A stretch of 64,000 nt of DNA from CAIQQQ01 sp040399685 (GCA_040399685.1 JBBART010000024.1:16262-80261), one strand, 5' to 3'. Counted from the stretch's first letter, positions 25,676 to 34,925 are shown. Made by a program: numbers and translations. The notes: generated by a model from the sequence alone, not told the origin.

Positions 25676-25909
25676 CTATTCGGGGGCGGAAGTTTGCAGA
25701 GCAAGAGCGTGCAGTTCGCCGCCCATGCGGCCGCGCAAGGCGGCATAGACGATCTGGTGCTGCTTCACCCGGCTGATCCCGCGGAAGGTTTCACTGACGA
25801 CAGTTGCCGCATAGTGATCGCCATCCCCCGCGAGGTCTTCAATCGACACCTTCGCATCCGGAAGGGCGGATTTGATCAGGGCCTCGATCTCTTGGGCTTG
25901 CATGGCCAT
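25676..25909 (-). CDS. BolA-family protein
   Basis: A 77-residue BolA protein, partner of CGFS glutaredoxins in iron-sulfur trafficking. Motifs visible are DLAGDGDHYAATVVS and, near the end, RGISRVKQHQIVYAALRG. The conserved His in VKQHQ is a cluster ligand candidate. It lies between purL (4 bp gap) and grxD (11 bp gap). ATG codons at 25909 and 25903 are both possible. Confidence 0.92.
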   Translation of the reverse strand: MAMQAQEIEALIKSALPDAKVSIEDLAGDGDHYAATVVSETFRGISRVKQHQIVYAALRGRMGGELHALALQTSAPE

Positions 25910-25913
25910 GGGG

Positions 25914-28091
25914 CTAGTTCATCCATTCCGCAAAGAAGCGCGCATGTTCAGCAGATAGCTCTATCATCGATATGGTGGCGCCACCGGCCAGTGTCAAATC
26001 GCTGCCGCCCGCCAATCCGAGCAGACGCGCCGGAATGTTCGCAGCAGACGCCGCCGCGAGCAAGGCAGACGGATTCGTCACCGCCAGCACGTAGCAGGCC
26101 TGATCCTCACCGAACCACCAGCCATGCTCCGCGATGTCAGCCGGTGGGGCCAGTAGCACCGCGCCGGTGTTGCCGCCCATCAGCATTTCGGTGATGGCCA
26201 CGAGCAATCCGCCATCGGCGATGTCATGACAACCAGCCACCGCACCCGCCAAAATCTGCGTCCGCACGAAATCACCGGTTGTGCGCTCAACGACCAGATC
26301 CACCGGCGGCGGCGGGCCTTCCTCGCGTCCGGCGATCTCACGCAGCCACAGCGACTGGCCGAGATGACCGGCGATGCTGCCGATCAGGACCAGGCTCTGA
26401 CCCGGCGCTGCCGCGAGGCCCACGGCCTGCGCCGCATCCTCCAGCACACCAAGCCCACCAATGGCCGGCGTCGGCAGAATGCCTTTGCCCTCGGTCTCGT
26501 TGTAAAGCGACACGTTGCCGCTCACGACCGGGAAATCCAGGGCGACGCAGGCGGCCGCAATGCCACGAATCGAGGCGGCGAACTGGCCCATGATCTCGGG
26601 CTTGGTCGGGTTGCCGAAATTCATATTGTCGGTGATGGCCAACGGCAGCGCGCCGACGGCCGTTATGTTGCGCCACGCCTCGGCCACAGCCTGCTTGCCG
26701 CCCATTTCCGGATCGGCCTGCACATAGCGCGGCGTCACGTCGGTGGTCAGCGCCACAGCGCGCTTCTTGCCTTCAATCCGCACCACGGCGGCATCAGCAC
26801 CTCCCGGGCGCTTGACGGTCTGGCCGCCCACGGTGCTGTCGTACTGGTCATACACCCAGGCGCGCGAGCACAGATCGGGGCAACCGATCAGCTTGAACAG
26901 AGCCGGCAGAATCCCAACCGGATCGGCCACATCGCCCAGTTCCGCCTGCTTCGGCGTCTCGGTGGTGGGGCGATGATACAGCGGCGCCTGCTCGGCCAGC
27001 GGATCGAGCGGGATATCGGCTTCGATGACGCCGTTATGCTTCACCACGATATGGCCGGTGTCGGTGATATGGCCGACCACCGCGAAATCCAGGTCCCATT
27101 TCTCGAAGATGGCGCGCGCCACGTCCTCACGGTCCGGGCGCAGCACGATCAGCATGCGCTCCTGCGACTCGGACAGCATCATCTCATAGGCGGTCATGTG
27201 GGTTTCGCGCTGCGGCACATGGTCGAGATCCAACTCGATGCCCACGCCGCCCTTGCCCGCCATCTCCACGGCCGACGAGGTCAGCCCGGCAGCGCCCATG
27301 TCCTGAATGGCCACGATCGCGTCGGTCGCCATCAGTTCCAGACACGCCTCGATCAGCAGCTTCTCAACGAACGGGTCACCCACCTGCACCGTCGGGCGCT
27401 TGCTCTCGCTGTCGGCATCGAATTCGGTGGACGCCATGGTGGCGCCGTGAATGCCGTCACGCCCGGTCTTGGAGCCGACATACACCACCGGGTTGCCCAT
27501 ACCGGCAGCCGCCGACAGGAAGATCTTGTCCTTGTCGGCAATGCCCACCGTCATCGCGTTGACCAGCGGATTGCCGTTGTAGGACGGATGGAAATTGATT
27601 TCCCCGCCCACCGTCGGCACGCCCACGCAGTTGCCGTAGCCGCCCACGCCGCGCACCACGCCATCGACGATGCGCTTGGTGTTGGCCAGCTTCGGGTCGC
27701 CAAAGCGCAGCGCGTTCAGGTTGGCAATCGGCCGCGCGCCCATGGTGAACACGTCGCGCAGAATGCCGCCCACGCCCGTCGCCGCGCCCTGGTAAGGCTC
27801 GATGAAGCTCGGGTGGTTGTGGCTTTCCATCTTGAAGATGGCGGCCAGGCCCTCGCCGATATCCACAACGCCAGCGTTCTCGCCCGGCCCGTGAATGACC
27901 CAGGGGGCCTTGGTCGGCAGCGTCTTCAGCCACACGCGCGATGATTTGTAGGAGCAATGCTCGGACCACATCACGCTGAACACGCCAAGTTCAGTGAAGG
28001 AGGGCGTGCGGCCCATGATGTCCAGAACGCGCTGGTATTCCTCGGCACTCAGGCCGAATTCGGCGGCGAGCGCCTGATTGACGTCTTTCAT
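25914..28091 (-). CDS. purL: Phosphoribosylformylglycinamidine synthase, large subunit
   Basis: Step 4 of purine synthesis; converts FGAR, ATP and ammonia to FGAM with PurS and PurQ. The 725 residues are the small-PurL size that needs separate PurQ and PurS. Motifs: SEHCSYKSSR near residue 43, and FKMESHNHPSFIEPYQG with the ATP-binding region. Start at 28091 gives MKDVNQALAAEFGLS, as in homologues. It is the fifth purine gene in a minus-strand run and is followed at once by bolA. Confidence 0.97.
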   Translation of the reverse strand: MKDVNQALAAEFGLSAEEYQRVLDIMGRTPSFTELGVFSVMWSEHCSYKSSRVWLKTLPTKAPWVIHGPGENAGVVDIGEGLAAIFKMESHNHPSFIEPYQGAATGVGGILRDVFTMGARPIANLNALRFGDPKLANTKRIVDGVVRGVGGYGNCVGVPTVGGEINFHPSYNGNPLVNAMTVGIADKDKIFLSAAAGMGNPVVYVGSKTGRDGIHGATMASTEFDADSESKRPTVQVGDPFVEKLLIEACLELMATDAIVAIQDMGAAGLTSSAVEMAGKGGVGIELDLDHVPQRETHMTAYEMMLSESQERMLIVLRPDREDVARAIFEKWDLDFAVVGHITDTGHIVVKHNGVIEADIPLDPLAEQAPLYHRPTTETPKQAELGDVADPVGILPALFKLIGCPDLCSRAWVYDQYDSTVGGQTVKRPGGADAAVVRIEGKKRAVALTTDVTPRYVQADPEMGGKQAVAEAWRNITAVGALPLAITDNMNFGNPTKPEIMGQFAASIRGIAAACVALDFPVVSGNVSLYNETEGKGILPTPAIGGLGVLEDAAQAVGLAAAPGQSLVLIGSIAGHLGQSLWLREIAGREEGPPPPVDLVVERTTGDFVRTQILAGAVAGCHDIADGGLLVAITEMLMGGNTGAVLLAPPADIAEHGWWFGEDQACYVLAVTNPSALLAAASAANIPARLLGLAGGSDLTLAGGATISMIELSAEHARFFAEWMN

Positions 28092-28101
28092 ATCGAATTC
28101 C

Positions 28102-28794
28102 TCAGGCGGCCAGGGCTGCGGCAAGACCGTCGAACAGCGGCTTGCCATCGGTGCCGCCCATCAACGGATCCACAAGATCCTCGGGGTGCGGCATCAGGCC
28201 AAGCACGCGCAGATTGGATGAATAAATACCGGCGATGTTGCGCTGGGAGCCGTTGCGGTTGGCCGCCGTCGTCAGGCTGCCATCGGCCTCGGCATAGCGG
28301 AACGCCACCAGGCATTCGCCCTCAAGCCGGTCCAGCGTGTCGGCGCTGGCGAAGTAGTTGCCATCGCCATGCGCCATCGGCGCGCGGAACACCTGGCCGG
28401 GCGTGTAGTGGCCGGCATAGGCCGTGTCGCTGCGCTCGACGCGCAGGTTGCAGTCCATGGACAGGAACCGCAGCCCGGCATTGCGCAACAGCGCACCCGG
28501 CAGCAGGCCCGCCTCGGTCAAAATCTGAAAGCCGTTGCAGACCCCCATCACATAGCCGCCGCGCTCGGCATGGGCCCGGATGGCCGGCATGATCGGGCTT
28601 TGCGCGGCCATGGCGCCGCAGCGCAGATAGTCGCCGTGGCTGAACCCGCCGGGCAGGACCACAAGGTCAATCCCGTCGAGCGAGGTCTCCTTGTGCCACA
28701 CCATGCGGGGCTTGTGGCCGGTGCTCAGCTCGAGTGCGATCGCCATGTCGCGTTCGCGGTTGATGCCGGGGAAGACGACGATGGCGGCGCGCAT
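28102..28794 (-). CDS. purQ: Phosphoribosylformylglycinamidine synthase, glutaminase subunit
   Basis: Class I glutamine amidotransferase that feeds ammonia to PurL. The 230 residues include FPGINRERD near the N-terminus, LPGGFSHGDYLRCG, and the nucleophile Cys in GVCNGFQIL. The His/Glu of the triad are in LMPHPEDLVD. It starts 1 bp from purS and ends 10 bp before purL, so the three subunits are made together. Confidence 0.97.
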   Translation of the reverse strand: MRAAIVVFPGINRERDMAIALELSTGHKPRMVWHKETSLDGIDLVVLPGGFSHGDYLRCGAMAAQSPIMPAIRAHAERGGYVMGVCNGFQILTEAGLLPGALLRNAGLRFLSMDCNLRVERSDTAYAGHYTPGQVFRAPMAHGDGNYFASADTLDRLEGECLVAFRYAEADGSLTTAANRNGSQRNIAGIYSSNLRVLGLMPHPEDLVDPLMGGTDGKPLFDGLAAALAA

Positions 28795-28795
28795 A

Positions 28796-29035
28796 TCAGA
28801 CGATCTCCACCTTGAAGCTCTCGATCACCATGTTGGCGAGCAAGCGACGACCCATGTCCTCGGCTGCCTTGCGGGCGGCTTCGGGGTCGTTTTCGCCCAG
28901 TTCAAGCTCAATCCGCTTGCCCACGCGCACTTCGCCCACGCCGGCAAAGCCGAGCGTTGCCAGGGCGTGGCCAATGGCCTTCCCCTGCGGGTCCAGCACG
29001 CCGTCCTTCAGCATCACTGTCACGACAGCCTTCAT
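28796..29035 (-). CDS. purS: Phosphoribosylformylglycinamidine synthase, PurS subunit
   Basis: A 79-residue subunit that bridges PurL and PurQ. The sequence MKAVVTVMLKDGVLDPQGKA is typical, with VRVGKRIELE and LLANMVIESFKVEIV at the end. Its ATG overlaps the purC stop (ATGA). Presence of purS with the short purL shows the three-part enzyme type. Confidence 0.96.
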   Translation of the reverse strand: MKAVVTVMLKDGVLDPQGKAIGHALATLGFAGVGEVRVGKRIELELGENDPEAARKAAEDMGRRLLANMVIESFKVEIV

Positions 29036-29796
29036 TGCATCGTCTCCGGGCCTTTGAGGTCACGCATGCCGGCTTCGGGCAGAATGCCCAAGCGCCGCGC
29101 CACTTCCTGATACGCTTCCTCGACACGGCCGAGGTCACGGCGAAAGCGGTCTTTGTCCATCTTCTCGTTGGTCTTGCTGTCCCACAGCCGGCAATTGTCC
29201 GGGCTGAGTTCGTCGGCCAGCACAATGCGCATATCGTCGTTCTCATACAGCCGGCCGAACTCGATCTTGAAGTCCACCAGCGTGATGCCGACGCCCAGGA
29301 ACAGCCCGGTCAGGAAGTCATTTATGCGCAGCGTCAGCGCCACCATGTCGTCCATGTCCTGCGTGCCGGCCCAGCCGAATGCGGTGATGTGCTCCTCGGC
29401 CACCATCGGGTTCTGCAGCGCGTCGTTCTTGTAATAATATTCGATGATCGAGCGGGGCAGGCGGGTGCCTTCAGGGATGCCCAGCCGTTTGGACAGGCTG
29501 CCGGCCGCCACGTTGCGCACCACCACCTCGATGGGGATGATCTCCACTTCGCGGATCAACTGCTCACGCATGTTCAGCCGACGCACGAAATGCGTGGGCA
29601 CGCCGATCTCACCCAGGCGCAGCATCAGATACTCGCTGATGCGATTGTTCAGAACGCCCTTGCCGGTGATGGTGCCCTTCTTCTGGGAGTTGAACGCGGT
29701 CGCATCGTCCTTGAAATATTGGACAAGCGTTCCCGGCTCCGGCCCTTCGAACAGGATTTTGGCTTTACCTTCATAGAGCTGGCGGCGGCGAGCCAT
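29032..29796 (-). CDS. purC: SAICAR synthase
   Basis: ATP-dependent ligase joining CAIR and aspartate. The 254-residue product begins MARRRQLYEGKAKILF, with YEGKAK in the ATP-binding loop. ELSPDNCRLWD is the second signature, carrying the metal-binding Asp. GAGGGA lies about six bases before the ATG at 29796; another ATG at 29802 is too close to it. Its stop overlaps purS. Confidence 0.96.
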   Translation of the reverse strand: MARRRQLYEGKAKILFEGPEPGTLVQYFKDDATAFNSQKKGTITGKGVLNNRISEYLMLRLGEIGVPTHFVRRLNMREQLIREVEIIPIEVVVRNVAAGSLSKRLGIPEGTRLPRSIIEYYYKNDALQNPMVAEEHITAFGWAGTQDMDDMVALTLRINDFLTGLFLGVGITLVDFKIEFGRLYENDDMRIVLADELSPDNCRLWDSKTNEKMDKDRFRRDLGRVEEAYQEVARRLGILPEAGMRDLKGPETMQ

Positions 29797-29891
29797 TGGC
29801 ATTCCCTCAGGGGCCGGTGGCCCCATACGCCACGCAAAGCGCGGCATCGTGCAGCACGGGCTGAAACCACCCGCGCATCTTTCGTATAGCA

Positions 29892-29915
29892 GGCGTGGCA
29901 ATCAGGTGCCACGCC
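29892..29915. other. Hairpin between purB and purC
   Basis: GGCGTGGCA at 29892-29900 pairs with TGCCACGCC at 29907-29915 (ATCAGG loop). It lies in the 172 bp spacer between the purB stop and purC start. No T tract follows in the direction of transcription, so an attenuator or simple mRNA structure is as likely as a terminator. Confidence 0.45.
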
Positions 29916-29926
29916 CCCGACACATT

Positions 29927-29977
29927 ACTGAAACCCAGACTGGACTGAAACCCAGACTGGACTGAAACTCAGACGGG
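29927..29977. repeat. Three tandem 17-bp repeats across the purB stop
   Basis: ACTGAAACCCAGACTGG occurs at 29927-29943 and 29944-29960 exactly. A third copy with changes (ACTGAAACTCAGACGGG) at 29961-29977 overlaps the purB stop codon at 29969-29971. It looks like local expansion from the gene end. Confidence 0.85.
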
Positions 29978-31315
29978 ACCGGTCTCGCCGAACACGCGGG
30001 TGTAGATGACGTCGAGCTGGCGCAGATGCAGGCCGTAATCCATGGCCGCATCCAGCATTTCCGGCGGCACCCGGCCGGCGACCTCAGGGTCGGCGTCCAG
30101 ATTTTCGCGGAAACTGCGATTGCCCGGCTTGCCGAGCGTGGACCAGGTGGCCATCGCGTTGCGCTGCACGATCCGGTAGGCGTCCTCGCGCGAAATCCCG
30201 GCGCGGGCCAGGGCCAGCAGGATCTCACCCGAATGCACCACACCGCCGAGGCTCTCGAGGTTGGCGGCCATCTGCTCCGGATAAACCGTCAGCTTCTCCA
30301 TCATCCCCGCCAGACGCATCAGCGCGAAATCCAGCGTCACGGTGGCGTCAGGTGCGATCGCCCGTTCCACGCTGGAATGGCTGATGTCGCGCTCGTGCCA
30401 CAGCGTGACGTTCTCCAAGGCGGGCGTGACGGCGGCGCGGACGATGCGGGCGAGGCCCGTGAGGTTCTCGCTCAGCACCGGGTTGCGCTTGTGCGGCATC
30501 GCCGAGCTGCCCTTCTGGCCGGCGTGGAAGAACTCCTCCGCCTCGCGCACTTCGCTGCGCTGCAAGTGCCGAACCTCGGTGGCCATTCGCTCGACGCTCG
30601 AAGCCACCACGCCCAGCGCGCAGAAGAACGCGGCATGACGGTCGCGCGGGATGACCTGGGTGGACACCGGCTCGCAGGCCAGGCCGAGCTTGGCGGCGAC
30701 GAATTCTTCAACCTTGGGGTCCACATGGGCAAAGGTGCCCACGGCGCCGCTGAGCGCGCACACCGCGATCTCCGCCCGTGCCGCGACCAGGCGGGCGCGG
30801 TTGCGGCTGAATTCGGCGTAATGCCCCGCCAGCTTCAACCCAAAGCTGGTCGGCTCGGCATGGATGCCGTGGCTGCGGCCAATGGTGGGGGTGTGCTTGA
30901 ATTCGAACGCGCGGGCCTTCAGCGCGGCCAGCACGGCATCGACATCGGCAATGAGAATATCCGCCGCCTGGGTGAGCTGCACCGACAGGCAGGTGTCCAG
31001 CACGTCCGAGCTGGTCAGCCCCAGATGCACGAACCGGCTGTCCTCGCCGATGCCTTCCGCCAACCAGGTAAGGAACGCAATGACGTCATGGCGCGTTTCG
31101 CGCTCGATGGCATCGATACGTTCCAAATCCTCGGCGGTGATGTTGGCCACCTTCGCATCGCCGCGGACGCGGATGTTCTGCGCTGATTCGATCGGGATCT
31201 CGCCAAGGCTCGCCATGCCCTCGGCGGCGAGGGCCTCGATCTCGAACCAGATGCGGAAACGGTTCTCGGGAGCCCAGATGGCAGTCATAACTGGGCGGCT
31301 GTAACGCGGAACCAT
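29969..31315 (-). CDS. purB: Adenylosuccinate lyase
   Basis: Catalyses the SAICAR and adenylosuccinate cleavage steps of purine synthesis. The 448-residue protein begins MVPRYSRPVMTAIWAPENRF, and the fumarase-superfamily signature GSSAMPHKRNP is intact, with the catalytic Ser. TSSDVLDTCLSVQL and GRSHGIHAEPTSFGLK supply the other active-site blocks. It is the first gene of the minus-strand purine run. Its 3' end lies in a tandem repeat. Confidence 0.97.
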   Translation of the reverse strand: MVPRYSRPVMTAIWAPENRFRIWFEIEALAAEGMASLGEIPIESAQNIRVRGDAKVANITAEDLERIDAIERETRHDVIAFLTWLAEGIGEDSRFVHLGLTSSDVLDTCLSVQLTQAADILIADVDAVLAALKARAFEFKHTPTIGRSHGIHAEPTSFGLKLAGHYAEFSRNRARLVAARAEIAVCALSGAVGTFAHVDPKVEEFVAAKLGLACEPVSTQVIPRDRHAAFFCALGVVASSVERMATEVRHLQRSEVREAEEFFHAGQKGSSAMPHKRNPVLSENLTGLARIVRAAVTPALENVTLWHERDISHSSVERAIAPDATVTLDFALMRLAGMMEKLTVYPEQMAANLESLGGVVHSGEILLALARAGISREDAYRIVQRNAMATWSTLGKPGNRSFRENLDADPEVAGRVPPEMLDAAMDYGLHLRQLDVIYTRVFGETGPV

Positions 31316-31415
31316 TGGTCGAATACCCCGGTATCATGCTTCATAAATGGTCCTGGGACCACACTTCCCGAAATCTCTAGGCCCCTGGCTCCGGGCTCGC
31401 AACTGAGGATGCCGA

Positions 31416-32036
31416 ATGTTCGACCCCGCGTTTATGCAAGAGCTGACAGCCCTGGCCCAGGTGCTGCTGGTGGATATCACCCTGGCCGGCGACAATGCGG
31501 TGGTGGTGGGCCTGGCTGTGGCCGGCCTGCCGGCGCATCAGAAGCGGCCTGCCATCATTGTGGGAATCGGCGCCGCCACGGTTTTGCGCATCGCCCTTGG
31601 CGCCGTCACGCTGCAATTGCTGGCCATCGTGGGCCTGCTGCTGGCCGGCGGATTACTGCTGCTGTGGGTGGCCTACAAAATGTATCGCGAACTGCGCACC
31701 AGCAGCGCGCATGCCCTTGATGCCGCCAAGCCCAAAACATTGCGCCAGGCCATGATCCAGATCGTTCTGGCTGATCTGTCCATGAGCTTGGACAACGTGC
31801 TGGCCGTGGCGGGGGCAGCGAACGGTCACACCTGGGTGCTGGTCGTGGGCCTGGCGTTCTCGGTGGTGCTGATGGGCCTGGCCGCCACCTTCATCGCCAA
31901 ATTGCTGGAAAAACATCGCTGGATCGCCTGGGTAGGGTTGCTCATCGTGCTCTACATCGCGCTCAAGCTGATCTGGGAAGGTGGGCATGACGTGTGGGCA
32001 AACTGGCCCTGGCTGAGGGCGTTTGTGGCGCAATGA
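31416..32036 (+). CDS. TerC-family membrane protein, YjbE type
   Basis: A 206-residue polytopic protein of the TerC/YjbE family, linked to metal-ion (mainly manganese) export. Acidic membrane motifs are seen in VDITLAGDNAVVVGLA (residues about 19-34) and ADLSMSLDNVLAVAG (about 120-134). These are the paired D-x-x-x-x-x-D-N blocks of the family. No manganese riboswitch of the yybP-ykoY type was recognisable upstream. It converges on radC with only 6 bp between stops. Confidence 0.87.
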   Translation: MFDPAFMQELTALAQVLLVDITLAGDNAVVVGLAVAGLPAHQKRPAIIVGIGAATVLRIALGAVTLQLLAIVGLLLAGGLLLLWVAYKMYRELRTSSAHALDAAKPKTLRQAMIQIVLADLSMSLDNVLAVAGAANGHTWVLVVGLAFSVVLMGLAATFIAKLLEKHRWIAWVGLLIVLYIALKLIWEGGHDVWANWPWLRAFVAQ

Positions 32037-32042
32037 CCGAAC

Positions 32043-32774
32043 CTACAGCAGCCCCTCGCGCCGAAAGCTGCGCCAGCGGCCGTTGCCGACGATCACATGG
32101 TCGTGCAGCACGATCGACAGCGCCTGTGCGGCGGCCCGGATCTTCTTCGTCATGTCGATATCGGCACGCGAGGGAGTAGGGTCGCCGCTGGGGTGGTTGT
32201 GGACGAGGATGATGGCGGTGGCGTGCCATTCCAGCGCCCGGCGCACCACCTCGCGCGGGTAGACCGGCGTGTGGTTGACGGTGCCTTGGCCCTGCGCCTC
32301 GTCTGCCAGCAACCGGTTGCGGGCGTCCAGGAACAGCACGCGGAATTGCTCGATGCGCTCACGGGCCATCACTGCGTTGAGGTATTCCATCAGCCGGTCC
32401 CAATTGGCCAGCACCGGTTGGCCCAGCACCTCGGCCCGCGACAGCCGGAGGGCTGCGGCCTGCACGGTTTTAAGGGCCGCCGCCCCGGCCTCGCCCACGC
32501 CGTCCACACTGCGCAATTCGCGCGATGACGCGGTGATGGCGGCGGCGTAGCTCCCGAAACGGGCAATCAGCGCCCGCGCGATCGATTTGGTGTCCCGGCG
32601 CGGCAAGGCCAGAAACAACACCATTTCCAGCAACTCGTGATCGGCCAGTGAATCAGGCCCGGCGCCCAGAAGGCGGACCCGCATGCGCTGGCGGTGCCCT
32701 GCGGCACTCATGGGAGAGGGCGGCGCATCCAGCACGAAGGTCTGTTCGGCAAAACCTGATTTCTTGGCGCTCAT
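32043..32774 (-). CDS. radC: RadC-family JAMM protein
   Basis: A 243-residue RadC protein. An N-terminal helix-hairpin-helix-like part (about 40-110) precedes the JAMM metalloprotease-like domain, whose zinc ligands are in HNHPSGDPTPSRAD (His192, His194, Asp205). Despite the name, a repair function is not established. It ends 6 bp from the convergent TerC-family gene. Confidence 0.92.
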   Translation of the reverse strand: MSAKKSGFAEQTFVLDAPPSPMSAAGHRQRMRVRLLGAGPDSLADHELLEMVLFLALPRRDTKSIARALIARFGSYAAAITASSRELRSVDGVGEAGAAALKTVQAAALRLSRAEVLGQPVLANWDRLMEYLNAVMARERIEQFRVLFLDARNRLLADEAQGQGTVNHTPVYPREVVRRALEWHATAIILVHNHPSGDPTPSRADIDMTKKIRAAAQALSIVLHDHVIVGNGRWRSFRREGLL

Positions 32775-32835
32775 AAAGACATGACACCATATCGCGTGCG
32801 GATTGCCGGTATCGCAGCGTTAAACCAGCGTCAAA

Positions 32836-33246
32836 TCACGTGAATTCCGGATCAAGCCATCGTGCGAAGTCGGCCTTCCAGCCGTCCTCAAGCGGCACCG
32901 CCCGGCGGGTTTCGGTGTCGATCACGGCCAGCACCGACAGCGCCCGCGAGCAGAGCACGCCGCCCACCACCAAACGCTGCCGCATGTGAAACGACTTGGT
33001 GCCGATCCGGTGAATGACCGATTCAACCGACACATCGCCCGGCCAGTTCATCTCCCGCAGGAAATCGATCTCCAGCCGCGCGATCACCACTGCACGCCCG
33101 GCCGAAGGCGCCAATGACCCGGCCTGCTCCAGCATTTCCGCCCGCCCGGCCTCATACATCACCGCGTAGACGGCGTTGTTGATGTGGCCAAGACGGTCGG
33201 TGTCGCAGAAGCGCAGCGGTTGTGACGTGATGAAGGGCTGCCCCAT
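32836..33246 (-). CDS. Hotdog-fold acyl-CoA thioesterase
   Basis: A 136-residue 4HBT/YbgC-type thioesterase. The signature FCDTDRLGHINNAVY (residues about 13-27) contains the catalytic Asp. IARLEIDFLREMNWPGD is the second block. Likely hydrolyses short or aromatic acyl-CoA thioesters. Its ATG overlaps the map stop (ATGA), so it is coupled to methionine aminopeptidase translation, an odd functional pairing. Confidence 0.88.
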   Translation of the reverse strand: MGQPFITSQPLRFCDTDRLGHINNAVYAVMYEAGRAEMLEQAGSLAPSAGRAVVIARLEIDFLREMNWPGDVSVESVIHRIGTKSFHMRQRLVVGGVLCSRALSVLAVIDTETRRAVPLEDGWKADFARWLDPEFT

Positions 33247-34049
33247 CAGACGGGGTAAGGCGGTTTGAACAACCCGGCCGGCGAGAGCGTGAACACTTCC
33301 ACGCCGGTCTCCGTCACGCCGACCATGTGCTCGAACTGGGCGGACAGGCTGCGATCGCGCGTCACCGCCGTCCAGCCGTCATCCAGCACTTTCACCTCGG
33401 GCCGGCCCGCGTTCACCATCGGCTCGATGGTGAAGAACATGCCCGGCTTCAGTGTCGGGCCTTCGCCGGGCTTGCCGTAATGCAGGATGTTCGGCGGCGC
33501 ATGGAAGGTGCGGCCGATGCCGTGGCCGCAGAAATCACGCACCACGCTGAGCCGCAATGGCTCGACATACGCCTGAATCGCGTGGCCGATATCGCCCAGC
33601 GTGGCGCCCGGCTTCACCGCCGCCACGCCACGCATCAGGCTTTCATGCGTGGCGTCGATCAGGTTGCGCGCCTTGGTCGAAGGCGGGCCGGCGCAATACA
33701 TCCGGCTGCTGTCGCCGTGCCAGCCATCCAGGATCACCGTCACGTCGATGTTCACAATGTCGCCCGACACCAGCACCCGGTCGCCTGGAATGCCATGGCA
33801 GACCACGTGATTGATCGAGATGCACACCGATTTCGGATAGCCGCGATAGTTCAGCGGCGCCGGAACAGCGCCATGCGCAAGGATGAAATCATGGCACAAC
33901 ACGTCCAGCGACTGGGTGGTGACACCTGGCTGCACGTAAGGGGTGATCATGTCCAAAGCCTCCGCCGCCAAGCGGCCAGCGGCGCGCATGGGGGCGAAAT
34001 CTTCTGGCGCGTGGAGAATAATCCGTCGGGATTCGGCGCTGCCGTCCAT
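33246..34049 (-). CDS. map: Methionine aminopeptidase type I
   Basis: Removes N-terminal Met from nascent proteins. The 267 residues show the five metal ligands: Asp102 in NIDVTV, Asp113 in WHGDSS, His176 in GHGIGRTFH, Glu209 in FTIEPMV and a Glu in QFEHMVG. The substrate His85 is in VVCHGIPGD. The start at 34049 has GGTGGAG about seven bases upstream; an upstream TTG is in frame but weaker. It overlaps the thioesterase gene downstream. Confidence 0.95.
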   Translation of the reverse strand: MDGSAESRRIILHAPEDFAPMRAAGRLAAEALDMITPYVQPGVTTQSLDVLCHDFILAHGAVPAPLNYRGYPKSVCISINHVVCHGIPGDRVLVSGDIVNIDVTVILDGWHGDSSRMYCAGPPSTKARNLIDATHESLMRGVAAVKPGATLGDIGHAIQAYVEPLRLSVVRDFCGHGIGRTFHAPPNILHYGKPGEGPTLKPGMFFTIEPMVNAGRPEVKVLDDGWTAVTRDRSLSAQFEHMVGVTETGVEVFTLSPAGLFKPPYPV

Positions 34050-34159
34050 CTTGAAGCTCCACCGGCGCTGCTTGCAACTGCCGGCCAATTACGAGGTCAT
34101 ATGTCTTCTATAGATGCGCATGCAGGCGGCGCAGTGCAAGCGCGTCCCCCGATTGGCAG

Positions 34160-34915
34160 CTACTCGCCGGTCTTAAAGCCGCGTTTCGTGAAGATGGCGG
34201 TGGCGGCCGGCGTGGCCAGAAACGCCATGAAAGCCCGGGCTTCGGGGCTGTCGCCGCTGCGGGAGACGGCGAACGGATAGGCCACCGGCGTGTGGCTCTC
34301 GGCCGGGAAGGTGGCGACGATGGCGACTTGCGGTGCGATCGCCGCGTCCGTCGCATAGACGATGCCCAGCGGCGCCTCATGGCGCTCGACCAACAGCAGG
34401 GCGCTGCGCACCGAGTCGCTGATGGCGAGGTGGGTCTGCACGCTTCCCCACAGGCCCAGCCGGGTCAGCGCCTCCTTGGCATAGATCCCGGCCGGCACAT
34501 TGCCCGGGTCGCCCACCGCGATCCGTCCGTCTGGCCCCAGCAACGCGGCAAGGTCCAGCGCGGGAGAGATCGTGACGGGGTGAGCCACATCCCGCGGCAT
34601 CACCAGCACCAGCGTGTTGCCCAGCAGCGTGCGGCGGGTGTCCGGCACGATCAGGTTGCGGGTCTGCGCCCAGTCCATCCATAGCATATCGGCCGAGGCG
34701 AACACCGAAGCCGGGGCCCCCTGTTCCAGTTGGCGGGCGAGGGTGGAACTGGCGGCGAAGTTGAACCGCAGTTTCGCGCCGCCCGTTGCCTCCCAGACCG
34801 GGGCGATGTCCTTCATCGCATCCGTCAGGCTCGCAGCGGCGAACACCACCAGATCAGCCGCACGGGCGGCGTGGGACAGGCCAAGGACCAGCAAGGCAAC
34901 AAGCAGGCGTTTCAT
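34160..34915 (-). CDS. modA: Molybdate-binding protein ModA
   Basis: Periplasmic molybdate/tungstate receptor. The 251-residue protein has a signal peptide (MKRLLVALLVLGLSHAARA), then DLVVFAAASLTDAMKDIAPV, the typical mature start. Binding blocks include FNFAASSTLARQLEQGAPAS and GDPGNVPAGIYAKEAL. No modB or modC is present in the window, so transport must rely on components elsewhere. It follows the dehydrogenase gene by 10 bp. An upstream TTG is in frame but the ATG starts the signal peptide. Confidence 0.92.
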   Translation of the reverse strand: MKRLLVALLVLGLSHAARAADLVVFAAASLTDAMKDIAPVWEATGGAKLRFNFAASSTLARQLEQGAPASVFASADMLWMDWAQTRNLIVPDTRRTLLGNTLVLVMPRDVAHPVTISPALDLAALLGPDGRIAVGDPGNVPAGIYAKEALTRLGLWGSVQTHLAISDSVRSALLLVERHEAPLGIVYATDAAIAPQVAIVATFPAESHTPVAYPFAVSRSGDSPEARAFMAFLATPAATAIFTKRGFKTGE

Positions 34916-34925
34916 TGTGCAGGCC

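Noticed and set aside
26226..27944. A long open frame (572 codons) on the plus strand opposite purL
   Set aside because: It lies wholly antisense to the intact purL gene and has low-complexity His/Arg/Gly composition typical of shadow frames in GC-rich DNA.
31316..31415. Possible yybP-ykoY manganese riboswitch before the TerC-family gene
   Set aside because: The conserved motif and pairing of that riboswitch could not be found; only a short GGTCC-GGACC palindrome is present.
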